Below are positions 34,566 to 43,537 of a DNA stretch of 64,000 bases, piece after piece. The stretch's first letter is position 1; the number at the start of each line of letters is the position of its first letter. Source of the DNA: Sorangium aterium (lineage in GTDB: Bacteria > Myxococcota_A > Polyangia > Polyangiales > Polyangiaceae); assembly GCF_028368935.1 (NCBI RefSeq), contig NZ_JAQNDK010000005.1, forward strand, positions 310,001-374,000, given 5' to 3'. A model generated the notes under the pieces. It did not search any database and was not told where the DNA came from. It was given only the letters and a program-made list of their open reading frames with translations. The position numbers and the translations under genes were made by a program.

Positions 34566-36626
34566 CTACCTGATCGCTGCGATGCAGGTGTACGTCACGC
34601 CATCGTCGGATGTGTCGCAGTAAGAGCCGGTCTGGCAACAGTCGTTCACGGGATCGCAGAGATCATCAACGTCGAGGATCGTCGAGCATACGGGCTCAGT
34701 CGGATTTCCCCCCGCGCCCCCCGTCCCCGCGCCGCCTGTGCCGCCGCCGCTCCCGCCCGCGCCGCCGCTGTCCTCGTTGATGTCGAGGGTCCAGTAGGCG
34801 CGGTGGTTGTTCTCGTCGAGACCCTGGAACGGCACGCGGAACGCCGGGTAGCTCGGGTCCTGGCCTGCAGCAGCCTTCTGGACATCGATGGCGGCCACCC
34901 AGATCTGCTGGGTCCCCTCGGGGCGCACGACGCCGTACTCCCGCTTCGTGTTGAAGGCGATCCAGTTGAGATCGCCTGGCGGCGCCCACGTAGGCTGGCT
35001 GTTCTGATACTGCCCGTCGGTCATCCGGTTCGATGTGACGCGGTTCGCGTTGAGGAGCTCCACCGGCTGGCCGCCGCTCGCGCCGAGGACCATGAGCTGG
35101 GCCGTGTTGTCACCGTGGCCGCCCTTCCCCCGCGAGAACGCGATCCATGCCGCATCCGGAGAGAAGCTCGGGAAGAGGTCGCTCTTCTTGGCGGGCGGCG
35201 CGAGCAGGACCGATGCCTGCCCCCAGACGCCATTGCTGTACGGAATATGCGCGAGCGATGAGCCGCCGGGAGCATCGCCGTCGCCCGTGGCGAAGACGAC
35301 CTCCGTCCCGAGGGGGGACCAGTCCGGATGCGTCCCCTTCAGCGCGCCGGTCGGGAGATCGTTGACATAGGCGCCGGTCTCCCGCTCGACCATCCACATG
35401 GCTCCCTTCGACGCGGCGACGACCCGCGCGTCGTCGGGCGAGATCGTCGCAAAGACGTGGCCGTCCGTGTCCTTCACGCTCTTGACGAGCGGGTCGGGCG
35501 GCGCGTCCGGCGTCACCGCGAGGATCCACAGGCTGTTCCCGGAGTTGGCGGACACCGGAGCTGCCATGTACTTGCCATCGCGCGAGACCACGTGGCATGC
35601 GACGCATTTCACCTTGTCGCCGTCGGAGTACGTCGTCGGGGGCTTGCCCACGATGTAGTCCTCCGGAGTCTGGCGAGAGATCTTCCCCCGCCGCACTCCG
35701 GCAGAGGTCGTCGACCAATAGAAGATCGCGCCTTTCACGTCCTGCCTGGAGAAGCCTATCTCGATGGCGGCCGAGCGGCGCACGGTGGCTGGCGTCGTCG
35801 AGGTATCGAGCGCGTCGACCGTCCAGGTCGCGGTCCCGCCGGCATTGGAGCCAGCGATGTAGTTCCAGGTCGTCTCGTCCACCTCCCAGCACCCGGCGGC
35901 GGGGTTGGCCTGCTCGCAGAGGCCGTGCGCGCCGTCCGTGAAGATGGTGACCGTGGAGCTCGCGCCCGTGAATACGAGCCGGAACTCCGTGAACCCTTGG
36001 CTCCGCCACTGGAACAGCGTGCGGTAGACGTTCCGCGGAAAGCGCGTTTGATCGCTCGGGTAAACGATGCTCGGCGCAGGAGCGCCCGTGACCGGGGTCC
36101 CCGCCCAGGCGCCTTGATCGCTCGGCGTGCCGAGGACCGTGCTCAGGTGGAGCACGACGGTCGTCTCTCCCATCACGCATCCATCGCTCGCAGTGACTCG
36201 CACCGTGCCGCCCGCTGAGGCGAAAGGCGCCAGGACACCGCCCGCGATCGTCCCCGGAGGCGTGTCGTCGCCGCGCGTCGCTGACCAGAGGAGCGCCCCC
36301 GGCTCGAGCGCCCTCGTGGTGCCGTCGGAGAGCGTCCCGGTGGCCGTGAACGTGATCGGCGCAGCGGAGTGGCCATCGATCTCCACCGTGGAGTCGTCAG
36401 GCGACAGAGCGATGGACTGCAGCCCTGGGACGCACATTACGTGTCCGCCACCTGCGCTGCCTGTGCTACCTGCGCTACCTGCGCCACCTCCGCCATCTGC
36501 ACCGCCTGTGCTGCCTGGAACGACACCTGTGCTGCCCGCAGGCGTCCCCTCCGCCTCGGTGTCGCTCCCGCACGAGCAGCCCCCCATACAGAACGCGAGC
36601 AAGACCGGAAACAGCGAGAACCGCAT
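34566..36626 (-). CDS. Lipoprotein with Ig-like, c-type-heme and PD40-propeller regions
   Basis: 686 aa. Lipoprotein signal ending FCMGGC (about residue 16), followed by a Gly/Ser linker. A Big2/Ig-like domain (about 65-165; SIALSPDDSTVEIDG) and a beta region (about 170-290) follow. At about 325 there is a CVACH motif, the consensus c-type heme attachment site. A TolB/PD40-type propeller follows (about 340-590; FATISPDDARVVAAS, HPDWSPLGTEVVFATG, FPSFSPDAAWIAFSRG). A Gly-rich spacer leads to a C-terminal Cys-rich domain with eight cysteines. The ATG at 36626 fits the signal; the frame extends to 36683. It sits between htpX and the repeated htpX 3' end, on the opposite strand. Confidence 0.78.
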   Translation of the reverse strand: MRFSLFPVLLAFCMGGCSCGSDTEAEGTPAGSTGVVPGSTGGADGGGGAGSAGSTGSAGGGHVMCVPGLQSIALSPDDSTVEIDGHSAAPITFTATGTLSDGTTRALEPGALLWSATRGDDTPPGTIAGGVLAPFASAGGTVRVTASDGCVMGETTVVLHLSTVLGTPSDQGAWAGTPVTGAPAPSIVYPSDQTRFPRNVYRTLFQWRSQGFTEFRLVFTGASSTVTIFTDGAHGLCEQANPAAGCWEVDETTWNYIAGSNAGGTATWTVDALDTSTTPATVRRSAAIEIGFSRQDVKGAIFYWSTTSAGVRRGKISRQTPEDYIVGKPPTTYSDGDKVKCVACHVVSRDGKYMAAPVSANSGNSLWILAVTPDAPPDPLVKSVKDTDGHVFATISPDDARVVAASKGAMWMVERETGAYVNDLPTGALKGTHPDWSPLGTEVVFATGDGDAPGGSSLAHIPYSNGVWGQASVLLAPPAKKSDLFPSFSPDAAWIAFSRGKGGHGDNTAQLMVLGASGGQPVELLNANRVTSNRMTDGQYQNSQPTWAPPGDLNWIAFNTKREYGVVRPEGTQQIWVAAIDVQKAAAGQDPSYPAFRVPFQGLDENNHRAYWTLDINEDSGGAGGSGGGTGGAGTGGAGGNPTEPVCSTILDVDDLCDPVNDCCQTGSYCDTSDDGVTYTCIAAIR

Positions 36627-36813
36627 CGGCGCCCTCCCACGGGGATCAGCGAGACCCCCTTTCCGACAGGCTACATCGGGCATTGCACGCGAGTAAAGCG
36701 AGCGCCGAGCGTCAACTCACTGGCTGTGAATCGTATTACTGGTTTGCTCGTTAGCCCGTATTTGCCCATCATGGAGCCGTCCGCGCTGGCCCTCACCACC
36801 ATTCGCTGTGGGT

Positions 36814-36935
36814 GGCTCGGCGCTGAAGTGGTTCTCCGCGCACCCGGCGACCGAGGAGCGCGTGAGCCGGCTGCTCTCGATGGCGTCGAGCGGCTGGACG
36901 GCGCGGGCTTCTTCGAGCTCGATGGCCTGACGGCG
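36814..36935 (+). repeat. Displaced copy of the htpX 3' end; rest of gap empty
   Basis: 122 bp matching 34407-34528, including stop codon and trailing bases, with no start or upstream coding part. It lies in the 36627-37149 gap, of which the remainder shows no gene. A purine-rich lower-GC stretch (aggggaaaggaaagagacga and following, about 36990-37045) is also present there. Confidence 0.88.
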
Positions 36936-37149
36936 TGCAGCGGCCCGCCGGCCCATCACGGCTTCTGGCGAGGTCCTTCGGTCACCACAGAGGGGAAAGG
37001 AAAGAGACGAGAAAAAGCAAAACGATTGGAGGAGTTCAACCGCGATTCGTCACGCTTGCTGCCCGTGACGGAGGAGATTGGATGCGATTCCCCCTCCTGG
37101 AAGAGCGACGCTAGCTCGAACGCTCACCCACGCATCGAGGGGACCGCCT

Positions 37150-40100
37150 TCACTCGCCAGACTGCGGATCTTCGTCGTCGCTGTCGCTGTCCTCGCCGTC
37201 CTCGTCGTCGCCAGCGCCGTCCTCGTCGTCCTCGTCCTGCTCGGGGGGCTTCGGCGCGAGCGCCACGCGCGGGTAGTGCTCGCCGGAGGTGTCACGGCGC
37301 CCGGCCTCCCAGGCGTCCTCGAGGTTGACGAGCTCATACCAGCCAAGGCGATTCACGGCCTCGAAGAAGAACCTGCCGTCAGCGCTCGGCTCGAAGCTGA
37401 GGGGCTCCGGCTCGAGCTCGGCGAGCGTGCGGACGCCGTCGTCGTAGACGCCCCAGATGCGGATGGGCTTGCCTTCGGAGGCCTCCAGCACGGCCACGCG
37501 GCCCCCGGCGGCGCTCTCCACGACGCGTAGATCCAGGTCGCCGCGCGCCTCCAGCCTGGACGCGCCGCCGCTGACCGAGAAGATCCAGGTCTCCGACGAG
37601 GTGCCGACGATCACCCGCCCGGAGGCGAGCGCCTCGAGCGTGTAGACCTCGTCCTCGCTGTCCTCCTTGCTGAAGTCGTGCACGAGGACCGGCTTTCCGT
37701 GCGGGAGGTCGACCCACCAGAGCTTGGCGTCGCCGTCGGTCGCCACGAGCGCGGCGCTCCGATCCGCGTTCACAAGGCCCGTCGACGAGGGGGAGCTCGC
37801 CTTCACCGCGGTCTCGATGAGCTCCCCGTCCTTCAGCACGGCGAAGACGAAGGAGCGCCGGGCTTCCTTCTTCCACCCGATGTACACGTCGGCGGGGCGG
37901 TAGCGCTCGATCTCCCGCGCGCCCGCTCCGAAACGCGCGCGCACGTCCTTCGGGATGTCCTCCTCGTCCTCCGGCAGCGGGCGCTGCTTGCCCAGGTAAC
38001 GCAGGCCGACGCGGCCCGGGGCGGGCTCGATGGCGTACTCCTCGGGCGCCCTCTTCGGGCCCGACTCGGGCGCCTCGTCGTCGTCCTCGTCCTCCTCGGA
38101 CGGCGTGTACACGGCGACCTCGGGGAACGCGTCGGGGTTCGTGGCGAGCCGCTCGAGCAGCGTGTCGAGGCCGAGCAGCTCGTAGGTGTCGCCGATGTGA
38201 TCCATGAAGGCCCGGCCCTCGGCGATCCGGACCTCACCCACGGAGGCCTTCACGCGGCCCACGCGGCGCAGCTTGCTCCCGTCGAAGCCGACGATGGTCA
38301 GCCCGTCCTCGGAGTCCTCGCCCTCGTAGCTCTTGACGAGGAGCAGCCGGCCGCCGAGGGCGGGGGTCAGGCCGTAACCGCCCACGCCCCAGCGCTGCTC
38401 GAGGACGGCGCCCTCTCCCTCGCGGCGGTAGACGTCGAGCGACTCGCCCGTGGAGAGGAGGATGCGGTCCTCCGGGCCGTAGGCGATGTCGGAGATCGAC
38501 GCCTCGTGCTCGAAGAGGCGGCGCAGCTTGCCGTCCGCGAAGGAGAGCTCGGCGACGAGCTTGTAGTCGAACCCGTACAGCACGGCGCCGCCGTCCTCCC
38601 GCGCCGCGATGTAACCGTGGGGGCTGGGCAGCGCCTCGCCCTCGGCGCGCTTCAGCTCACCGCCCTCGATCCAGGCGGCCGTCACCGGCTTGCGCCGGAG
38701 CTTCGCGATGCCGTAAACGCGGCCGCCGGGCGCGACCGAGACACAGGAGGTCGACCCGAACAGCTCGCGCTGCGCGCGCTCGATCTCGGGCTCCGGGGGC
38801 ACCTCGCGCGACCTCCGCTGCTCCACGCGGAGCGCGCCCTCCAGCACCTCTGGCCGGTCGCCCTCTTCCTCATCGCCCTCGCCGGACGTGCTCTCGCCCT
38901 CGTCGTCGCCCTCGCCGGACGCGCTCTCGTCTTCGTCCTCGTTGCCGGGTTCGTGCTTCTTCAGCTCGGGGAAGGACTCCGGCTGCGCGGCGAAGCGCGC
39001 GGCGAGCTCCTCCAGGCCGCGCAGCACGTAGCCGTCGTCGCCGTCGATCACGACGACGCGGGCGCCGTCGATCACGATCTCGCCGACCGCGATGCGCACG
39101 CGCGCCAGCCGGCGCACCGTGGATCCGTCGTAGCCGAGGAGGGTGACGCCATCCGCGCTCTCGTCCTCGTCGTCGAAGCACTTCAAGAGGAGCAGGCGTC
39201 CGCCGAAGACCGAGCGCATCCCGTAGCTGTCGAGGTCCCAGCGCCCCTCGAGCGCGACGCCCGAGCCCTCCCGGCGGTAGACCTCGATCGTGTCGCTCGC
39301 GACCAGCACCCGGTCGTCCGGGCCGTAGGCGACGTCGGAGAAGGGCTCGCCGTGCTCCAGGAGGCGCCGCACGGAGCCCGCCGCAAATACGACCTCCCAT
39401 ACGGCCTCCGAGTCCTCCCCGATCAGCGCCGCGCCGCCGTCGTCGCGCGCGGCGAGGGAGATGCCGTGCGTGGTGGCGAGCGGATCGCCCTGAGCGGTGC
39501 GGAGCTCGCCGTCCTGGATCCACGCGGCGACGGGCGGCTTTCGCTTCGGCTTGGAGACACCGAAGACGAGGCCGTTCGGCGCGATCAGCCACTCGCTGCT
39601 CTGCCCGAAGAGCTTCAGTTGCTCGTCGGAGGGCTCGGGCGCCGTGTAGCCCGGCACGCGCTCCAGCCGGAGCCCGCCGGAGATGACCCTGGGCTTGTCG
39701 TCGTCGTCGCCGGTCTCCGCCTCGTCCGCCTCGTCCGTGTCGTGGTCGTCGCCCGCCGCGCGCTCCTCCTCGGGGGCCGCGGCGCGCGCCGCCTCGCGCG
39801 CGGCTTCGACCTCCGGATCCACCGAGCACGCGGCCTCGAAGCGCTGGCTTCCGCCGAAGCGGGGCAGCTCTACGGGCCACCTCGGGCCCGCCGGGGGCTC
39901 GGGTCGTTGCTCGGCGGACCAGGCGTCCCAGTCGCTGTCGGCCTCGATCGCCTCGGCCAGGGAGGCCACCTCGATCGGGTGCGCGCCGTGCACCGCAGTG
40001 AGGGCCCGCTGGACCGCGCGCGCCATGTCGGCGATGCAGGCCTTGCTCCACCCGGCCGGCCGCGCCCGCACGAGCGCCCAGCGATCGGCCCACTGGAACG

Positions 40101-40371
40101 GCTCGCAGTGCTCCACCGCGCGCGCGTCGAGCGCCCGCTCCCACGCCTCACCGACGGCGCGCCGCGCGGCCGCGTCCGGGGGCGCCACGAAGCAGAGCTC
40201 ATAGGAGAACAGGTCCCCTTCGAGATCGAACCAGTCGCTCGGCGCTGCCCCGAAGAACGCGAACGGATAGGGCTGAGATCCCGGCATGGGGGCGAACGGT
40301 ACAGCAGCTTCTGGCGAGCGTGCAGGTCCAGACGCCCGACGGCCCGGCGAGGCGCCGGAGGCGCTGCTCAT
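37150..40371 (-). CDS. Large acidic repeat protein, tandem propeller-like modules
   Basis: 1073 aa, no signal or membrane segment. N-terminal 180 residues form a globular domain (FGAAPSDWFDLEGDLFSYEL). Two long modules of about 260-280 aa follow, separated by Asp/Glu/Ser-rich linkers, and then a third related but shorter module. The modules share blocks: APNGLVFGVSKPKRKPPVAAW versus APGGRVYGIAKLRRKPVTAAW; SDVAYGPDDRVLVAS versus SDIAYGPEDRILLST; VYRREG in both. Each looks like a six- or seven-bladed propeller half. The acidic linkers (GDDEGEST type) and the Asp-rich C-terminus suggest flexible tethers or metal binding. Start is uncertain: ATG 40371 or 40287 (MPGSQPYPFAFFG). Family unknown, function unknown. 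Confidence 0.8.
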   Translation of the reverse strand: MSSASGASPGRRASGPARSPEAAVPFAPMPGSQPYPFAFFGAAPSDWFDLEGDLFSYELCFVAPPDAAARRAVGEAWERALDARAVEHCEPFQWADRWALVRARPAGWSKACIADMARAVQRALTAVHGAHPIEVASLAEAIEADSDWDAWSAEQRPEPPAGPRWPVELPRFGGSQRFEAACSVDPEVEAAREAARAAAPEEERAAGDDHDTDEADEAETGDDDDKPRVISGGLRLERVPGYTAPEPSDEQLKLFGQSSEWLIAPNGLVFGVSKPKRKPPVAAWIQDGELRTAQGDPLATTHGISLAARDDGGAALIGEDSEAVWEVVFAAGSVRRLLEHGEPFSDVAYGPDDRVLVASDTIEVYRREGSGVALEGRWDLDSYGMRSVFGGRLLLLKCFDDEDESADGVTLLGYDGSTVRRLARVRIAVGEIVIDGARVVVIDGDDGYVLRGLEELAARFAAQPESFPELKKHEPGNEDEDESASGEGDDEGESTSGEGDEEEGDRPEVLEGALRVEQRRSREVPPEPEIERAQRELFGSTSCVSVAPGGRVYGIAKLRRKPVTAAWIEGGELKRAEGEALPSPHGYIAAREDGGAVLYGFDYKLVAELSFADGKLRRLFEHEASISDIAYGPEDRILLSTGESLDVYRREGEGAVLEQRWGVGGYGLTPALGGRLLLVKSYEGEDSEDGLTIVGFDGSKLRRVGRVKASVGEVRIAEGRAFMDHIGDTYELLGLDTLLERLATNPDAFPEVAVYTPSEEDEDDDEAPESGPKRAPEEYAIEPAPGRVGLRYLGKQRPLPEDEEDIPKDVRARFGAGAREIERYRPADVYIGWKKEARRSFVFAVLKDGELIETAVKASSPSSTGLVNADRSAALVATDGDAKLWWVDLPHGKPVLVHDFSKEDSEDEVYTLEALASGRVIVGTSSETWIFSVSGGASRLEARGDLDLRVVESAAGGRVAVLEASEGKPIRIWGVYDDGVRTLAELEPEPLSFEPSADGRFFFEAVNRLGWYELVNLEDAWEAGRRDTSGEHYPRVALAPKPPEQDEDDEDGAGDDEDGEDSDSDDEDPQSGE

Positions 40372-40540
40372 CGCCCCCGGTGGGCTTATCGGCCCCGCGA
40401 AGCGGAGTGCATGGACGTGGCTTCACGTCTCTTTGGGAGTCGCCGTTTCGTGATCCATCGAGGTCGCCCGGATGGAATCCTCTTCAACTCGATAGCAGCG
40501 CTGACCAGGCGAAGATGGACGCGAGGCGCGGCCAGCCTGC

Positions 40541-40972
40541 TCACGTCGGAGCCTTGGGTACCCCTGGCTCGAACCGCGCGCCGAGCTGCAAGAGCCGGCC
40601 GAGATCGTCGGCGTTACGCCATGTCTCGACGATCTTGCCCTCGACGATGTGGTGAATGAACATCGCGGTGAACGTCTGCTGCCGTCCGTGGCTCGGGATG
40701 CCGAGGAAGCTCGCTTGTGCGCACGTGTTCTTCGCGCGCACGACCACCTTGTCCCCTTCGGCGATCACGTCCTCGATCGACCATGTTTGCTCGACGGCGC
40801 CGAATGTCCCGAAGAGCGCGCGGATCCCTTCCGGCCCTTCGGGGAGCGCGGGCGGCCCGCCGTGCATCCTCCACGACGGAGAGATCATCTCGCAGAGCTC
40901 CTCGATCTTGTGTTCGCTCACGAGATCGAGAAACCGTCGCGCGATCGCTTTGTTCGCCTCGATTGAAGACAT
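40541..40972 (-). CDS. SnoaL/NTF2-like protein
   Basis: 143 aa. The cone-shaped alpha+beta fold of the SnoaL-like polyketide cyclase/NTF2 superfamily: helical start (NKAIARRFLDLVSEHKIEEL), a WRMHGGPPALPEG turn and the strand pairs TWSIEDVIAEGDKVVVR and TFTAMFIHHIVEGKIVETW. SnoaL-like enzymes catalyse aldol cyclisation or hydrolysis in secondary metabolism, but many are of unknown function. It is followed by no biosynthetic cluster. It lies downstream of glyS on the same strand, 312 bp away. Confidence 0.8.
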   Translation of the reverse strand: MSSIEANKAIARRFLDLVSEHKIEELCEMISPSWRMHGGPPALPEGPEGIRALFGTFGAVEQTWSIEDVIAEGDKVVVRAKNTCAQASFLGIPSHGRQQTFTAMFIHHIVEGKIVETWRNADDLGRLLQLGARFEPGVPKAPT

Positions 40973-41284
40973 CGCTGCTCACCCTCCTCTTGTCATGCTG
41001 AGAGCGCATCGCCGCTCGGCTGAGCTGAGATCGGCTCCCGACGCCTGGTCGCCTGGTCGATTGCGCCGCCGGGGGTTGTCGCGGGCGGCGCGGCGCCTGG
41101 TGCCGTGCTGGTGCAGGTGCGGTGCCAGGCGCCGCAGCCAGGCGCTCCAGCCGACGAGCTGGCCGCTCCGCGTGGCGTCGCGCTCGACGCGCCCCTATCG
41201 AGCCACCGTCGATGATGGCGCCAGCCACCACCAGACCGAGGGGCGGCGCCTCCATGGCGAGGCCGAGGCGCCGCGCCCGCCCCG
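40973..41284. other. Gap with 10-bp inverted repeat after glyS
   Basis: 312 bp without a gene. It holds an exact inverted repeat (cggcgcctgg at 41091-41100, ccaggcgccg at 41125-41134) with a 24-base spacer, plus further partial copies of the ccaggcgc core near 41135-41145. A possible terminator for glyS, whose stop is 150 bp away; no T-run. Confidence 0.45.
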
Positions 41285-43384
41285 CTACGACGCCGCGCGC
41301 GGCGCCTCGCCGAGGAGCTCCAGCCTGGCCAGGCTCCCGCAGGTCTCCGACAGGGCGCGCATCAGCCGCAGCCGGTTGTCCCGCACGGCCGCGTCGTCGG
41401 TCATCACGAACACGTCGATGAAGTACTGGTGCAAGAGGGGCGCGAAATCCGCCACCGCCCTGAACGCGGCGTCGTACGAGCCGCTCCGGACGTCCGACGC
41501 GATCTGCTCGCGCAGCTTGAGGTACCCCGCGAAGAGCGCCGTCTCGCTCGGGTGCACGTCCTGTCCGAACGGCGCCACCGGCTCGCCGGCAGGCGCCTTG
41601 TCGGCGATGTTCGTGGCCCGCTTGAAGACCTCGCCCACCCGCGCGCGCACCTCCGGGCTCAGCGCGTCGATCGCGCGCACGCGGGCCCTGAGATCGAGCG
41701 GGCGGTCCGCGGCGACGCGCAGGCACGCGAGGACCGCGTCCTGCGGGAGCCGGTCGGAGAGCAGGCCCCGCAGCCGCTCGGAGAAGAACTCGCCGAGGCG
41801 GGTCGCGAGCTCCTCGCGCGAGACGTTGAGCTCCACCCCGGCGTAGCCGTCGTAGGCGGCGCCGAACGCGGCGCCGAGGCGCAGATCGAGATCGCGATCC
41901 AGGAGCGTGCGCAGCACGCCGAGGCACGCGCGGCGCAGCCCGTACGGGTCGGCGGTGCTCGTGGGGACGAGCCCGATCGCGAAGCAGCCGACCAGGGTGT
42001 CGAGCCGATCGGCGATCGCGACCAGCGCGCCGGCGTGCGTCGGCGCCGTCGCGTCCGCGGCGCCCTTGGGCAGGTAGTGATCGCGGACGACGTCGGCCAC
42101 CTCCGGGCTGACCCCCTGGGCGAGCGCGTACGCCCGCCCCATCTCGCCCTGGAGCTCGGGGAACTCGCCCACCATCAGCGCGACGAGATCGCACTTCGCG
42201 AGGTGCGCCCCGGAGGCCGCCGCCACCAGCGTCTGCTCGGGCAGCATCAGGAGCAGGCCGAGCTCGCGGGCGAGCCGCTCGACGCGCTCGGCCTTCGCCA
42301 GCACGCTGCCGAGCCGCTTCTGGAACACGATCCCGCCGAGCTTCTCGCGGCGGTTCGCGAGCGGGATCTTGACGTCCTCCCGGTAGAAGAACTGCGCGTC
42401 CGACAGGCGCGAGCGCATCGTGTTGTCGTTGCCGCGCTTGATCTTCTCGGGCGCCTCCGCGGTGTTCACGACCGCCAGGTACCTCGGGAGCAGCGCCCCC
42501 GTCCTCGCGTCGCGGACGCCGAAGTAGCGCTGGTGGCCGCGCGCGACCTCGAGGATCACCCGCTCCGGCAGCTCGAGGAACCGCTCCTCGAAGCTGCCGA
42601 CGATGACGTGCGGCTCCTCCACGAGGGAGAGGTTCTCGCCGATCAGGAAGTCGTCCTCGATCAGCGCCCCGCCCGCGTCCCGCGCCGCGGCGAGCAGGCG
42701 CTCGCGCATGAGCTTCGCGCGCGCCTCGGGGTCGACGAGCACGTGCGCCGCGCGCATCGCCTCCACGTAGTCCTTCGCGGCGCCGATCGCGATCTCGCCC
42801 GGCGCGAGGAAGCGGTGGCCGCGGCTCGTGCGCCCGCTGCGGATGCCGGCGATCTCGACGGGGATGACCTCGCCGCCGGAGAGCGCGACCAGCCACTGGA
42901 TGGGGCGGCCGAACGCGAAATCTCCCTGCCCCCAGCGCATCGACTTGCGGAAGGGGATGGCCGCGACGAGCGACGTCAGGATGTCGGGGAGGAGCTCGGC
43001 CGCGGGCTTGCCGGCCTCGCGGCGGGTGCCCGCGAGGTACTCGCCCTTCGGCCCCTCGACGCGGCGCAGCTCCGCGACGGTACAGCCGAGCTTCTGCGCG
43101 AACGCCTCGGCCGCCTTCGTGGGCGCGCCGTCCTTGAAGGCCGCCTTGACCGGCGGGCCGGTGACCTCCTCCTCGAGGTCCGGCTGGCGCGCCGCGACCC
43201 CGGAGACGAGCAGCGCGAGCCGACGCGGGGTGCCGAGCGCGCGCACCGCGCCGTGGCGGAGCCTGAGCTCCGCGAGGCGCTTCGTTGCGAGATCCGGGAG
43301 CGCGCGGAGCGCGGCCTCGACAAACGACGAGGGGAGCTCCTCGACGCCGATTTCGAGCAGGAGATCGCTCGCTTCGTTGGACAT
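41285..43384 (-). CDS. glyS: Glycine-tRNA ligase beta subunit
   Basis: 699 aa, usual size. The large subunit of the bacterial alpha2-beta2 glycyl-tRNA synthetase; it binds tRNA(Gly) and carries the anticodon-binding region, with an HD-like domain in the middle. The opening LLLEIGVEELPSSFVEAAL is characteristic. Later blocks such as FRKSMRWG, LARELGLLLMLPEQTLVAAA and CDLVALMVGEFPELQGEMGR match GlyS. The partner glyQ, usually immediately upstream, is not in the window; the next minus-strand gene upstream is the pseudokinase at 43538. Either glyQ is elsewhere in the genome or the alpha-beta pair has been split. Confidence 0.93.
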   Translation of the reverse strand: MSNEASDLLLEIGVEELPSSFVEAALRALPDLATKRLAELRLRHGAVRALGTPRRLALLVSGVAARQPDLEEEVTGPPVKAAFKDGAPTKAAEAFAQKLGCTVAELRRVEGPKGEYLAGTRREAGKPAAELLPDILTSLVAAIPFRKSMRWGQGDFAFGRPIQWLVALSGGEVIPVEIAGIRSGRTSRGHRFLAPGEIAIGAAKDYVEAMRAAHVLVDPEARAKLMRERLLAAARDAGGALIEDDFLIGENLSLVEEPHVIVGSFEERFLELPERVILEVARGHQRYFGVRDARTGALLPRYLAVVNTAEAPEKIKRGNDNTMRSRLSDAQFFYREDVKIPLANRREKLGGIVFQKRLGSVLAKAERVERLARELGLLLMLPEQTLVAAASGAHLAKCDLVALMVGEFPELQGEMGRAYALAQGVSPEVADVVRDHYLPKGAADATAPTHAGALVAIADRLDTLVGCFAIGLVPTSTADPYGLRRACLGVLRTLLDRDLDLRLGAAFGAAYDGYAGVELNVSREELATRLGEFFSERLRGLLSDRLPQDAVLACLRVAADRPLDLRARVRAIDALSPEVRARVGEVFKRATNIADKAPAGEPVAPFGQDVHPSETALFAGYLKLREQIASDVRSGSYDAAFRAVADFAPLLHQYFIDVFVMTDDAAVRDNRLRLMRALSETCGSLARLELLGEAPRAAS

Positions 43385-43537
43385 GGGACCGCGGACGCTA
43401 CCCCAGAACCGCTCGTTCGGCGAGGTGGTCGAGCGATCGCGCCGCGCTGTTCAGCCGGCCGCGCCGTCCGCCACGTCAGGCCGTGGCGCGGCGCGCACCA
43501 CCGGCGTGCGCCACGGGCGACGTGACGTCCGCGCGGC

